This document shows positions 16,002-26,014 of a stretch of 64,000 bases of DNA, piece by piece; the stretch's first letter is position 1; each line of letters starts with the position of its first letter. The stretch covers positions 62,001-126,000 of the forward strand of contig NZ_VSSR01000006.1 in assembly GCF_008123515.1 (NCBI RefSeq), written 5' to 3'. The DNA is from Bradyrhizobium cytisi. Lineage in GTDB: Bacteria > Pseudomonadota > Alphaproteobacteria > Rhizobiales > Xanthobacteraceae. A program made the translations under genes and the position numbers. The notes under the pieces are model-generated. The model did not search any database and was not told where the DNA came from. It saw only the letters and a program-made list of their open reading frames with translations.

Positions 16002-19000
16002 CTACGCCGCCTTCTTTTTCTGCGCGAGCTGCGCAAGCTGCCGCATGATCTCGGTGGTGCCGGCGAGACGCTCCTCCGGCGTCTCCCAATCCTGCAGGAA
16101 CACCACCTTCATGTCGGGCCGCACCTTGGCGGCTTGGCCGTGGCTGCGGATGAACGTGACCAGGCGGTCGGGATGTGCGAACGAATTGTCGCGGAAGGCG
16201 ATGACGGCGCCCTTCGGACCGGCATCGATCTTCCCGACATTGGCCTGGCGGCAGAATGCCTTGATCGCGGCGACCTTGAAGAGATAACGCACCTCGTCCG
16301 GCAGCACGCCGAAGCGGTCGCGCATCTCGGCGCCAAAATTCTCGATCTCCTCCTCGCTGTCGAGATCGGCCAGGCGCCGGTAGAGCGACAGCCGCACCGA
16401 GAGGTCGCCGACGTAATCTTCCGGAATGAGCACGGGCATGCCGATGGTGATGGTCGGCGACCAGCGGTCGGCGGCCGGCTCGGAGACACCGGCCTTGAGG
16501 TTGACGATCGCCTCCTCCAGCATCGACTGGTAGAGCTCGAATCCGACCTCCTTGATGTGGCCGGACTGCTCCTCGCCCAAGAGGTTACCGGCACCGCGGA
16601 TGTCGAGGTCGTGCGAGGCGAGCTGGAAGCCGGCGCCCAGCGTCTCCAGCGATTGCAGCACGGTGAGCCGGCGCTCGGCTTGCGCCGTGATCTTCTGCTG
16701 CGCCGGCAGTGTGAACAGCGCATAGGCCCGCAGCTTGGAACGGCCGACGCGGCCGCGGAGCTGATAGAGCTGGGCGAGACCGAACATGTCGGCGCGGTGC
16801 ACGATCAGCGTGTTAGCATTGGGAATGTCGAGGCCGGATTCCACGATGGTGGTCGACAGCAGGACGTCGAACTTGCCGTCGTAGAACGCGGTCATGATGT
16901 CCTCAATCACCGCAGGCGGCATCTGCCCGTGCGCGACCGCAACCTTCATCTCCGGCACGTTCTTGACGAGGAAGTCCTTGACCTCGGCGAGGTCGTCGAT
17001 GCGCGGCACCACGTAGAACGCCTGACCGCCGCGATAACGCTCGCGCAGCAGCGCCTCGCGGATCATCAGCGGATCATGCGGGGCCACGAAAGTGCGGACC
17101 GCGAGACGGTCGACCGGAGGGGAAGCAATGATCGACAGCTCGCGGACGCCGGTCAGCGCCAGTTGCAGCGTGCGCGGGATCGGCGTTGCCGACAGCGTCA
17201 GCACATGCACCTCAGAGCGCAATGCCTTCAGCCGCTCCTTGTGGGTGACGCCAAAGTGCTGCTCCTCGTCGACGATCACGAGGCCCAAATCGCGGAACTT
17301 GATGGCCTTGCCGAGCAGCGCGTGGGTGCCGACGACGATATCGACCGAACCGTCGGCAATACCCTTCTTGACCAGGTTGAGCTCTTTGGTCGGGACCAGG
17401 CGCGAGGCCTGCGCCACGTTCACCGGAAAGCCCTTGAAGCGCTCGGTGAAGGTCCTGTGATGCTGGCGGGCGAGCAGCGTGGTCGGCACCACGACCGCAA
17501 CCTGCTTGCCTTCGAGCGCAACGGCAAACGCCGCGCGAAGCGCCACCTCGGTCTTGCCGAAGCCGACGTCGCCGCAGATCAGGCGGTCCATCGGACGGCC
17601 GAGCTCGAGGTCCTTCAGGGTGGATTCGATCGCCCCTAACTGGTCCTCGGTCTCATCGTAGGGGAAGCGTGCGCAGAACTCGTCATAGATGCCTTGCTGT
17701 ACTGGCAGCTTGGGTGCCTCGTGCAAATGGCGCGCAGCGGCGATCTTGATCAGCTCGCCCGCGATCTCGCGGATGCGGTTCTTGAGCTTGGCCTTGCGGG
17801 TCTGCCAGCCGGAACCGCCGAGACGATCGAGCTCGACCGTGGTCTGGTCGGAGCCGTAGCGCGACAACAACTCGATGTTCTCGACCGGCAGGAACAGTTT
17901 CGCCTCGGCGGCATAATGCAGCTCGAGACAATCATGCGGCGCGCCGGCGACGTCGAGTGTCTGCAGGCCGACGAAACGGCCGATGCCGTGATCGGCGTGG
18001 ACGACGATGTCGCCCGCGGTGAGGCTCGTGATCTCCGATATGAAATTGTCGAGCTTGCGGCTTGCCTTGCGCGGGCGCACCAGGCGGTCACCGAGGATGT
18101 CCTGCTCGCTGATCAGCGCGATCTCGTCGGTCTCGAAACCGGCCTCTAAGCCGAGCACGGCGAGCATGGTCTCGTTGCGCGGCGTCGCCTGTACCGTCCG
18201 CCAGGCGTTGACGCTGGTGGTGTGGCTCAGCTTGTGGTCGCGCAGCATCGAGGTCATGCGGTCGCGCGAGCCTTCGCTCCAGAGCGCGATCACGACCTTC
18301 TTGCGGTTCGCCTGCAGGCCCATGACATGCGCGACGACGGACTCGAACACGTTGACGGTAGCATCGTTACGCTCGGGCGCGAAGTCGCGGCCCTTGCGGG
18401 CACCGGCATCGACGACGCCAGTGCCGTCGGCCGGCACGGAGAACTGCGTCAATCGCGCCAACGGGATGTCGCCGAGACGCTTGCCCCATTCGTCCTCGGT
18501 CAGATAGAGCCGATCAGGCGGCAGCGGCTTGTAGATCGCGCCGCCGCCCGGATGCTCCATCGCATCGCGGCGGGCCTCGTAATAGTCTTGGATCTGCTTG
18601 AAGCGCTCGCGGACGGCGTCTTCGGCCTGCGGCTCGATCGCGACGGCCGCGCCCTGCAGATAGTCGAACAGTGTATCCATCCGGTCCTGGAACAGCGGCA
18701 GCCAGTGTTCCATGCCGGGATGGCGGCGGCCTTCGCTGACGGCCTCGTACAGCGCGTCGTCACGCTCGGGCGCGCCGAACTCGGCGACATAGCCCATGCG
18801 GAAGCGGCGGATGGTGTCGGTGACGAGCTGGAATTCCGAGATCGGGACGAGGTCGAGTGCGCGCATGTCGAGCAGCGTGCGCTGGGTCTCGGCGTCGAAG
18901 GTGCGGATCGATTCCAGGCTGTCGCCGAAGAAGTCGAACCGGACGGGCTGCTCGAGACCGGCCGGAAACAGGTCGAGAATACCGCCGCGCACGGCATATT

Positions 19001-19520
19001 CGCCGGGCTCGCGCACTGTCGAGGAACGATTGTAGCCGTTGTGCTCGAGCCAGGCGACGATGGTGTCCATCGGCACGACATTGCCCGGCGCAACCGACAG
19101 CGCCTGCGCCGCGACGAGCTCGCGCGCGGGCACGCGCTGCACGATTGCGTTCACCGTGGTCAGCACGATCAGCGGCTTGTCGCTGCCGGTGAGCGGGGCC
19201 AGCCGCGCCAGCGTGGTCAGGCGCTGCGCCAGGACTCCGCCATGCGGCGAGACACGGTCATAGGGCTGGCAGTCCCAGGCCGGAAACTGAAGCACCGGCA
19301 GATCGGGCGCGAAGAATTGCAGCGCGCGTTCGAGCTGCTGCATCCGGGCACCGTCGCGGCAGACCACGGCAAGGCTGACGGCCGGTTTCTTCGGCCGCGC
19401 CGCGATAGCGCGCGCGAGATCGGAGACGACGAGGCCCTCGGCGCCCTCGGCGACATTGGCAAGCGTCAGCGCGCGGCCGGGCGTCAGCAGCTCGGCCGGA
19501 GATTTCATTCCCGGTTTCAT
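16002..19520 (-). CDS. mfd: Transcription-repair coupling factor
   Basis: 1172 aa, full length for Mfd. The N-terminal UvrB-homology region is followed by the RNA polymerase-interacting domain (LTAGDIVVHADHGIGRFVGL) and an SF2 translocase with Walker A GDVGFGKTEVALRAAF, DEEQHFGV and SATPIPRTLQLAL. A C-terminal TRCF domain ends in a lysine-rich tail. Mfd removes stalled RNA polymerase at lesions and recruits UvrA. Its ATG at 19520 overlaps the stop of the sdhE-type gene (ATGA), a gene pair common in this group. Confidence 0.97.
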   Translation of the reverse strand: MKPGMKSPAELLTPGRALTLANVAEGAEGLVVSDLARAIAARPKKPAVSLAVVCRDGARMQQLERALQFFAPDLPVLQFPAWDCQPYDRVSPHGGVLAQRLTTLARLAPLTGSDKPLIVLTTVNAIVQRVPARELVAAQALSVAPGNVVPMDTIVAWLEHNGYNRSSTVREPGEYAVRGGILDLFPAGLEQPVRFDFFGDSLESIRTFDAETQRTLLDMRALDLVPISEFQLVTDTIRRFRMGYVAEFGAPERDDALYEAVSEGRRHPGMEHWLPLFQDRMDTLFDYLQGAAVAIEPQAEDAVRERFKQIQDYYEARRDAMEHPGGGAIYKPLPPDRLYLTEDEWGKRLGDIPLARLTQFSVPADGTGVVDAGARKGRDFAPERNDATVNVFESVVAHVMGLQANRKKVVIALWSEGSRDRMTSMLRDHKLSHTTSVNAWRTVQATPRNETMLAVLGLEAGFETDEIALISEQDILGDRLVRPRKASRKLDNFISEITSLTAGDIVVHADHGIGRFVGLQTLDVAGAPHDCLELHYAAEAKLFLPVENIELLSRYGSDQTTVELDRLGGSGWQTRKAKLKNRIREIAGELIKIAAARHLHEAPKLPVQQGIYDEFCARFPYDETEDQLGAIESTLKDLELGRPMDRLICGDVGFGKTEVALRAAFAVALEGKQVAVVVPTTLLARQHHRTFTERFKGFPVNVAQASRLVPTKELNLVKKGIADGSVDIVVGTHALLGKAIKFRDLGLVIVDEEQHFGVTHKERLKALRSEVHVLTLSATPIPRTLQLALTGVRELSIIASPPVDRLAVRTFVAPHDPLMIREALLRERYRGGQAFYVVPRIDDLAEVKDFLVKNVPEMKVAVAHGQMPPAVIEDIMTAFYDGKFDVLLSTTIVESGLDIPNANTLIVHRADMFGLAQLYQLRGRVGRSKLRAYALFTLPAQQKITAQAERRLTVLQSLETLGAGFQLASHDLDIRGAGNLLGEEQSGHIKEVGFELYQSMLEEAIVNLKAGVSEPAADRWSPTITIGMPVLIPEDYVGDLSVRLSLYRRLADLDSEEEIENFGAEMRDRFGVLPDEVRYLFKVAAIKAFCRQANVGKIDAGPKGAVIAFRDNSFAHPDRLVTFIRSHGQAAKVRPDMKVVFLQDWETPEERLAGTTEIMRQLAQLAQKKKAA

Positions 19521-19807
19521 AAATCGCGGTCCGCGATCGGATAGGCCTTGATCCGGGCAAACAACGCGCCGGTGACATCGGCTGGCAGCACCTTGTCACC
19601 GGTGATGGCGGCGTAGAGGTCGGGATCGGACTCCTCGAGCAGGGTCTCCAGCTCGATCAGCTCGGCGTCGGAGAGATTGGCGATCTCGGCATCCGCAAAG
19701 CGGCCGAGGATCAGGTCCATCTCGCGCGTGCCGCGGTGCCAGCAGCGGAACAGCAACCGCTTGCGGCGGTGGTCCAGCCCGTTGCTCGATCGTGTCGTTC
19801 CCGTCAT
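19517..19807 (-). CDS. sdhE: Succinate dehydrogenase assembly factor SdhE (YgfY/Sdh5 family)
   Basis: 96 aa with the signature RLLFRCWHRGTREMDLILGRFA, containing the RGxxEMD loop needed for covalent FAD attachment to SdhA. The family length is usually 80-100 aa. The reading overlaps mfd by four bases. Upstream of 19807 is a short gap before recG, on the other strand. Confidence 0.9.
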   Translation of the reverse strand: MTGTTRSSNGLDHRRKRLLFRCWHRGTREMDLILGRFADAEIANLSDAELIELETLLEESDPDLYAAITGDKVLPADVTGALFARIKAYPIADRDL

Positions 19808-19938
19808 GTCTCAATCCAGTCAAACGCAGAAAGCCCGGACGTGCCGGGCCGGGGTGATATAGCCACTCGAACCTGCCGTGTCAGCCCTCGATTTGGCATG
19901 GCTTGACGCCCGCGAAGGGCTGCGAAAAAAGCCGTGGA

Positions 19939-19959
19939 TGCCCGGCATAAAGCCGGGCA
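19939..19959. repeat. Short palindromic intergenic repeat upstream of recG
   Basis: An 8-bp perfect stem TGCCCGGC / GCCGGGCA with loop ATAAA, inside a 'ccgtgga...cacgacg' context that recurs in Bradyrhizobium intergenic DNA. It lies between sdhE and recG, about 30 bp before the recG start. Confidence 0.6.
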
Positions 19960-19991
19960 CGACGAGCCGAAACGATCCTAGATTCGCTCTC

Positions 19992-22100
19992 ATGCGCCCC
20001 AGCCTGCTCAATCCGCTGTTTGCTCCCGTGACCAGCCTGCCCGGCGTCGGTCCGAAGCAGGACAAGCTGCTGCAATATCTGCTCAGCCGCAACGAGCCGC
20101 CGCGGCTGGTCGATTTGCTGCTGCATCTGCCGAGCCAGGTTATCGACCGCCGGGCGCGGCCAAAGATCCGCGACGCGGTCCAGGGAACCATGGTGACGCT
20201 GGAGGTCACCGTCGACCGCCACCGCCCGCCCCCACCGCGCAACCCCCGCGCGCCGTATCTGGTCTATGCCAGCGACGACACCGGCGACGTCGTGCTGACC
20301 TTCTTCCGCGCCAAGCCCGGCCATGTCGAGAAGCTGCTGCCTGTCGGCGAGAAGCGCTTCGTCTCCGGCACGCTGCAGATGTACGACGGCATGCCGCAGA
20401 TCGTTCATCCCGACCGCGTGCTCGACGAGGAGGCGTTCTCAAAGCTCTCGGGCATCGACCCCGTCTATCCGCTCACCGAGGGCCTCGCGCTCGGCTCGCT
20501 CCGCCGCGCGATCGCGCAGGCGCTGCAGAAGCTGCCGGCCCTGCCCGAATGGATCAGCCCGGAGGTGCTGCGCCGCTGCAATTTCCCGCCGATCGCGGAA
20601 GCGCTCAATCGCGTGCACCAGCCGGTCGAGCTGACGGACATTCTGCCGGACCAGCCGTTCTGGTCCCGCCTCGCCTTCGACGAGCTGCTTGCCGGCCAGC
20701 TGGCGCTCGCCTTGATCCGCGCGCAGCTGCGCCGCCCGGCCGGGGTGCGCAATGCCGGTGACGGACATTTGCGCAACAAGATCATCGACGCCTTGCCCTA
20801 TGCGCTCACGTCCTCCCAACGCGACGCAGCCGCGGCGATCGCGAACGATCTGCAGCAGCCGGTGCGCATGCTGCGCCTGCTCCAGGGCGACGTCGGCTCC
20901 GGCAAGACCGTGGTCGCGCTGCTGGCGGCCGCCGCTGTCGCCGAGGTCGGCAAGCAGGCCGCCCTGATGGCCCCGACCGAAATTCTGGCACGCCAGCACA
21001 TCAAGACGATCGCCCCGCTCGCCGAGCGCGCCGGCATGCGGGTCGCGATCCTCACCGGCCGCGAGAAGGGCAAGGAGCGGCGCGAGATCATCACTGAGCT
21101 CGCCGAGGGCGAGATCGATCTCCTCGTCGGCACCCATGCGCTGATCCAGGACGACGTGATCTTCCACGATCTGGCGCTCGCCATCGTCGACGAGCAGCAC
21201 CGCTTCGGCGTGCGCGAGCGCCTGGCGCTGACCTCGAAGGGCGAAGCGGTCGATGTTCTCGTGCTGAGCGCAACCCCGATCCCGCGCACCCTGGTGCTGA
21301 CTTATTTTGGCGACATGGACATCAGCGAGTTGCGTGAAAAGCCCGCCGGCCGCCAGCCGATCGACACCCGCGCCGTCGCCATGAGCCGGCTCGGCGAGGT
21401 CATGGACGGCGTCGGCCGCGCGCTCGAGTCCGGCAAGCTGGTGTACTGGATCTGCCCATTGGTCGAGGAATCCGAGGCGGAGGGGACCGAGCATCTCACC
21501 AACGCGACCAAGCGCTTCGAGAGCCTGCAGAAGCGTTTTGGAGATCGCGTCGGCCTCGTCCATGGACAGATGAAGGGCACGGAAAAAGACCGCGCGATGG
21601 GCCAGTTCGCCGCGCACGAGATCGGGCTTCTGGTCGCAACCACCGTGGTCGAGGTCGGCGTCGACGTGCCGGCCGCCACCATCATGGTGATCGAGAATGC
21701 CGAACGCTTCGGCCTCGCCCAGCTGCACCAGCTGCGCGGCCGCATCGGGCGCGGCTCGGAGGCTTCGACCTGCATTTTGCTCTACAGCGAACCGCTCGGC
21801 GAAATGTCGAAGGCGCGGCTGAAAGTGATCCGCGAGACCACCGACGGGTTTCGTATCGCTGAAGAGGATCTGAAATTGCGCGGCGAAGGCGATGTGCTCG
21901 GCGTCCGCCAGAGCGGCCTGCCCGGCTACCGCATCGCGCGCCCGGAGGTCCACGGCCAGCTCATCACGCAGGCTAGAGACGAGGCGCTGCGCATCATGAA
22001 GGACGATCCGAAGCTGAAAGGCGAGCGCGGCGAAGCGCTGCGCTGCCTGCTGTATCTCTACGAGCGGGACGAGGCGATCCCGCTGATCGGGGCGGGATAA
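19992..22100 (+). CDS. recG: ATP-dependent DNA helicase RecG
   Basis: 702 aa from ATG 19992; the frame is open further upstream only across an intergenic repeat. It opens with a wedge domain (LFAPVTSLPGVGPKQDKLL), an OB-like fold, then Walker A LQGDVGSGKTVVALL, the DEQH box (VDEQHRFGVRERLAL), SATPIPRTL and the C-terminal helicase half with LHQLRGRIGRGSEASTC. RecG remodels stalled replication forks and Holliday junctions. It is transcribed alone, divergent from sdhE-mfd. Confidence 0.96.
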   Translation: MRPSLLNPLFAPVTSLPGVGPKQDKLLQYLLSRNEPPRLVDLLLHLPSQVIDRRARPKIRDAVQGTMVTLEVTVDRHRPPPPRNPRAPYLVYASDDTGDVVLTFFRAKPGHVEKLLPVGEKRFVSGTLQMYDGMPQIVHPDRVLDEEAFSKLSGIDPVYPLTEGLALGSLRRAIAQALQKLPALPEWISPEVLRRCNFPPIAEALNRVHQPVELTDILPDQPFWSRLAFDELLAGQLALALIRAQLRRPAGVRNAGDGHLRNKIIDALPYALTSSQRDAAAAIANDLQQPVRMLRLLQGDVGSGKTVVALLAAAAVAEVGKQAALMAPTEILARQHIKTIAPLAERAGMRVAILTGREKGKERREIITELAEGEIDLLVGTHALIQDDVIFHDLALAIVDEQHRFGVRERLALTSKGEAVDVLVLSATPIPRTLVLTYFGDMDISELREKPAGRQPIDTRAVAMSRLGEVMDGVGRALESGKLVYWICPLVEESEAEGTEHLTNATKRFESLQKRFGDRVGLVHGQMKGTEKDRAMGQFAAHEIGLLVATTVVEVGVDVPAATIMVIENAERFGLAQLHQLRGRIGRGSEASTCILLYSEPLGEMSKARLKVIRETTDGFRIAEEDLKLRGEGDVLGVRQSGLPGYRIARPEVHGQLITQARDEALRIMKDDPKLKGERGEALRCLLYLYERDEAIPLIGAG

Positions 22101-22140
22101 CGCCGCCTCCTTGTCATTGCGAGCGTAGCGAAATGCCAAT

Positions 22141-23009
22141 TTAGGCTTTCTTCTTCCCGATATTGGCGGCAAACGCCTTCATCAGCTCCGCATCGACCGC
22201 CTCGCCCTTTGCGTCCCCGGCCAGATGCTCGAACCATCTGGCAAAACCCTGGTAGATCTGGCTTGCCGGATGATCCGGCCCGAGGAAGCCGGCAATCTCC
22301 TGCATCTCAGCGACCCAGCGATAGGCCTTCGGGATCATGTCGGGCAGCGCGACCTCGAGCCGCGCTAGGATCGCGGGCTGGCTGAGCGCGAGCTCGTCGC
22401 GCAGCGCGTCCGCGGCCCCCGCCTTCGTCGCGGCGACCACCATGGCGGAGCCGATCCCGGCGAGCCCCTGACGATGCCGGCGTAGGACATCTTGAGCGCG
22501 GAGGCCGCACCCACCGGGCCTTCGACAATGCGCAGGTCGAGCCCGAATTCCCTGAGCACCGCGACATCCCCGGCATGTTCGCCTGACATGTAGAACGCCG
22601 GGCTCTTGCCGCCCGGCTGCGGAGGAAAGCCGATGATGCCGCCATCGACGAAAGGCGCCTGCGCCGAGCCTATGATCTCCTCGATCCGCTTCACCGTGTC
22701 GACATTGACGGCGTTGCAGTCGACCACGACCGGCTTCTTGTTACGTTTCACGATCAATGCGGCGAGCCGCTCGGCCAGCGCCACCGCCTCGCCCGGCGGC
22801 ACTATCGAGAGGATGATGTCGGCGTCCGCGATCGCCTCGTCCTCGGCGCCGACCATGCCGGCATCCGCCGCCCGTTTCAGCGTCGCCTCGCTGCGCCCTT
22901 TCAAGGACGTCAGCACGCGTGCGCCGTTTTCGCTGAGGCGGCGGGCCACCGCGCTGCCCATGGCGCCGGGCGCGAGGATCGCAATGGTTTTCGACATCGA
23001 GTTGGACAT
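22141..23009 (-). pseudogene. NAD(P)-dependent 6PGDH-like oxidoreductase with DUF1932, frameshifted
   Basis: The gene starts at ATG 23009 (GGAG 8 bp upstream), giving a Rossmann N-terminus (TIAILAPGAMGSAVARRLSENGA) and a conserved middle ending GAASALKMSYAGIVRG. At a run of four C on the plus strand (22465-22468) the frame shifts. The rest (SAMVVAATKAGAADAL through AFAANIGKKKA) continues in another frame to 22141. One extra G in the run would restore a protein of about 289 aa with a DUF1932-type C-terminal domain. It is either a recent pseudogene or a sequencing error at a homopolymer. Confidence 0.8.
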
Positions 23010-23117
23010 CGGGGCACTCCAGTTCGAACTCCGAGCATTGGCGCTCAGTTCGACCGGAACATTAGCAGAGGATGCGAACACTTGCGTGATCCCAGGCCAT
23101 CCCGCTGCGGGATAGCC

Positions 23118-23888
23118 CTACTCTGCCTTTGCAGGCTCGGGCTGGAGCGTGGAGGCGCTGGCAATGCGCGCGGCGTTCGCCATGCCGGCGAGCGCGGCCG
23201 CCTTCTTCGGATCCGGCGCCGAGCCCGGCTGCACCACGCCGGCCGACATGATCAGCGTCGCCGCATCCTCGGTGCTCATGTCGACCTCGATGATCTTGCT
23301 CTTGGGCACGTAGAAGAAGAATCCGGTGGTCGGGTTCGGCGAGCACGGCAGAAACACCGAGACATGTTCTTCCTGCCCCGGCAGGCTGCGCGAGACGTCC
23401 TCGTTCGGGGATTGCGAGATCAGCACGATTGACCACATGCCGGGCGACGGAAACTCGACGAGGCCGACCTTGCGGAAGCTCGAGCCCTTGCCCGAGAACA
23501 ACGTCTCGAACACCTGCTTGAGGCCGCGATAGATCGCCCGCACCGCCGGAATCCGGCCGAGGAAGGTCTCGCCGACATCGACCAGCGTGCGGCCAATCAG
23601 GTTCGCTGCGAGGAAGCCGACCAGCGTCAGCGTGAAGAATGCGACAACCAGTCCCCAGCCCGGGACGACGTACGGCAGATAGGTTTCGGGTCGATATGCG
23701 AGCGGAACAAACGGGCGCACCACGCCGTCGACCCAGGTGACGAACCACCAGACCAGATACAGCGTGATCGCAATCGGACCGGTGACGACCAGCCCGGTCA
23801 GGAAATAATTGCGGAAACGGCCCATCAGGCCGGTATGCGGCTCCGGGGCGGGATCGAGAGGCGCAGGCACGTCGTCGCGGGTGGTCAT
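23118..23888 (-). CDS. DUF502 family membrane protein
   Basis: 256 aa. Two N-terminal membrane segments (FLTGLVVTGPIAITLYLVW and GWGLVVAFFTLTLVGFLAAN) come first, then the DUF502 landmarks RIPAVRAIYRGLKQVFETLF and TGFFFYVPKSKIIEVDMSTEDA, ending in an Ala-rich tail. The function of the family is unknown. It lies upstream of the frameshifted oxidoreductase on the same strand. Confidence 0.87.
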   Translation of the reverse strand: MTTRDDVPAPLDPAPEPHTGLMGRFRNYFLTGLVVTGPIAITLYLVWWFVTWVDGVVRPFVPLAYRPETYLPYVVPGWGLVVAFFTLTLVGFLAANLIGRTLVDVGETFLGRIPAVRAIYRGLKQVFETLFSGKGSSFRKVGLVEFPSPGMWSIVLISQSPNEDVSRSLPGQEEHVSVFLPCSPNPTTGFFFYVPKSKIIEVDMSTEDAATLIMSAGVVQPGSAPDPKKAAALAGMANAARIASASTLQPEPAKAE

Positions 23889-23967
23889 TCTGGTTCCAGG
23901 TCGGTCGCTTCGTTCAAGCTAGGGGCTTCTAGCAGGTTTTGGAAGAGCGCGGCCTGGTCCGTTCTGC

Positions 23968-25794
23968 CTATTCCACCGTCACGGATTTCGCGAGATTGCG
24001 CGGCTGGTCCACGTCGGTGCCCATCACCACTGCCGTATGGTAGGCGAGCAGCTGCACGGGGACCGCATAGACCATCGGCGTAAAGGCCGCGGCCATGTCA
24101 GGCATGACGATGGTGACGAGCGAATCCACCGTCGCCTCCGCCGCGCCCTTGGCGTCGGTCATCAGGATGATGTTGCCGCCGCGGGCGGCGACCTCCTGCA
24201 TGTTGGAGACGGTCTTCTCGAACACGCGGTCGTAGGGCGCGATCACGACGACCGGCATGGTCTCGTCGATCAGCGCGATCGGGCCGTGCTTGAGCTCGCC
24301 GGCGGCATAGCCCTCGGCGTGGATGTAGGAGATTTCCTTCAGCTTCAGCGCGCCTTCGAGCGCCAGCGGGTAGCTGGTGCCACGGCCGAGATAGAGCACG
24401 TCGCGGGATTTTGCGATTCTATGCGCGAGCTTCTCGATCTGGATCTCGGCCGTGAGCGCATCCGACATCAGGCGCGGGATCTCGACGAGGCCATGGACGA
24501 GCTTGGTCTCGTCCTCGGCGGACAATTCGCCGCGGGCCTTGCCGGCCGCAATGGCGAGGTTCGCCAGCACCATGAGCTGGCAGGTGAAGGCCTTGGTCGA
24601 GGCGACGCCGATCTCGGGGCCGGCCAGCGTCTGCAGCACGGTCTCGCTCTCGCGCGCGATGGTCGAGGTCGGGACGTTGACGACGGCAATCGTGTGCGCG
24701 CCCTCGGCCTTCGCGTAGCGCAGCGCAGCCAGTGTGTCGGCGGTCTCGCCCGATTGCGAGATGAAGATGGCGAGATCGCCCTTGCGCAACGGCGCTTCGC
24801 GGTAGCGGAATTCGGAGGCGACATCGACCTCGACCGGCACGCGCGCAAACCGCTCGAACCAGTATTTTGCAACGATGCCGGCGTAGCTTGCGGTGCCGCA
24901 GGCCGTGATGCTGATGCGCTGGATGTCCTTGAAGTCGAACGGCAACTTGACCGGCAGCGAGACGCGCTCGGTCGCCATGTCGACATAGCGCGCCAGCGTG
25001 TGGCCGACCACTTCCGGCTGCTCGTGGATCTCCTTCGCCATGAAGTGGCGGTAGTTCGCCTTGTCGACCAGCGAGGTCGAGGCGGCGTGCTTGATCTTGT
25101 CGCGCTGGACGGCGTGGCCGTCCTTGTCGAAGATCGCAGCACTCTTGTGTGTCAGCACGACCCAGTCGCCGTCTTCGAGATAGCTGATCGTGTCGGTGAA
25201 CGGCCCCAGCGCGATGGCATCCGAGCCGAGATACATCTCGCCGTCGCCATAGCCGATCGCAAGCGGCGGACCGTTGCGGGCGCCGATCAACAGATCGTCG
25301 TCGCCAGCGAAGATGAAGCCGAGTGCGAAGGCGCCGCGCAAGCGCGCCAGGGTCAGCTTCACGGCTTCCACCGGCTTGTTGCCGCGCGTCAACAGATCGT
25401 CGACGAGATGCAGCACGATCTCGGTGTCGGTCTCGGTGTGGAACACCGTGCCCTTCTTCTCGAGCTCCTCGCGCAGCTCGCGGAAATTCTCGATGATGCC
25501 GTTGTGGACGACCGCGACGCGCTCGGTCGCATGCGGATGGGCATTGTTGACGGTCGGCTTGCCGTGGGTGGCCCAGCGGGTGTGACCGATGCCGGTGGTG
25601 CCCTTCAGCGGCTCGGCTTCCAGCCGCTTCTCCAGATTCTTCAGCTTGCCCTCGGCGCGGCGGCGCTCCAGATGCTTGCCTTCAAGCGTGGCGACGCCCG
25701 CGGAATCGTAGCCGCGATATTCGAGACGTTTGAGCGAATCCACCAATTGCTCTGCAACCGGCTCGCGCCCGAGAATGCCGACAATCCCGCACAT
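23968..25794 (-). CDS. glmS: Glutamine--fructose-6-phosphate aminotransferase (isomerizing)
   Basis: 608 aa from ATG 25794, chosen because the catalytic Cys must be residue 2 after Met removal (MCGIVGILG). An N-terminal class II glutaminase domain (HTRWATHGKPTVNNAHPH) is followed by two SIS sugar isomerase domains (ISQSGETADTLAALRYAKA, KHGPIALIDETMPVVV) and the C-terminal DQPRNLAKSVTVE. It makes glucosamine-6-phosphate for peptidoglycan and lipopolysaccharide. glmU lies upstream in the same direction but is separated by a small plus-strand gene. Confidence 0.97.
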   Translation of the reverse strand: MCGIVGILGREPVAEQLVDSLKRLEYRGYDSAGVATLEGKHLERRRAEGKLKNLEKRLEAEPLKGTTGIGHTRWATHGKPTVNNAHPHATERVAVVHNGIIENFRELREELEKKGTVFHTETDTEIVLHLVDDLLTRGNKPVEAVKLTLARLRGAFALGFIFAGDDDLLIGARNGPPLAIGYGDGEMYLGSDAIALGPFTDTISYLEDGDWVVLTHKSAAIFDKDGHAVQRDKIKHAASTSLVDKANYRHFMAKEIHEQPEVVGHTLARYVDMATERVSLPVKLPFDFKDIQRISITACGTASYAGIVAKYWFERFARVPVEVDVASEFRYREAPLRKGDLAIFISQSGETADTLAALRYAKAEGAHTIAVVNVPTSTIARESETVLQTLAGPEIGVASTKAFTCQLMVLANLAIAAGKARGELSAEDETKLVHGLVEIPRLMSDALTAEIQIEKLAHRIAKSRDVLYLGRGTSYPLALEGALKLKEISYIHAEGYAAGELKHGPIALIDETMPVVVIAPYDRVFEKTVSNMQEVAARGGNIILMTDAKGAAEATVDSLVTIVMPDMAAAFTPMVYAVPVQLLAYHTAVVMGTDVDQPRNLAKSVTVE

Positions 25795-25962
25795 GCGGAT
25801 CAATATCCCCCAAATCGTCGAAAAATCGCCTAAACGACGCGCTCGGTTTCTAGCGAAGTTCCTAAGGAACCAGTTACTCAATAATTATGACGGATTGCGA
25901 CAGCGTCAGATGACGGCATGCCTTCGCCTGCGTCGATGTGGCCGGCTTTAACCGCGCGAATT

Positions 25963-25981
25963 AACTTGTTGTCAACAAGTT
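25963..25981. promoter_or_regulatory. 19-bp perfect palindrome, operator candidate
   Basis: AACTTGTTGTCAACAAGTT has two 9-bp arms around a single central T. It lies 33 bp before the start of the small gene at 26015 and about 170 bp upstream of glmS on the other strand. Its size and symmetry fit a dimeric repressor site (GntR, TetR or LacI type cannot be told apart). A short hairpin function is less likely because no loop is available. Confidence 0.5.
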
Positions 25982-26014
25982 TGGCCAACGATTCCCCTAC
26001 GGGAGATCACGGCC

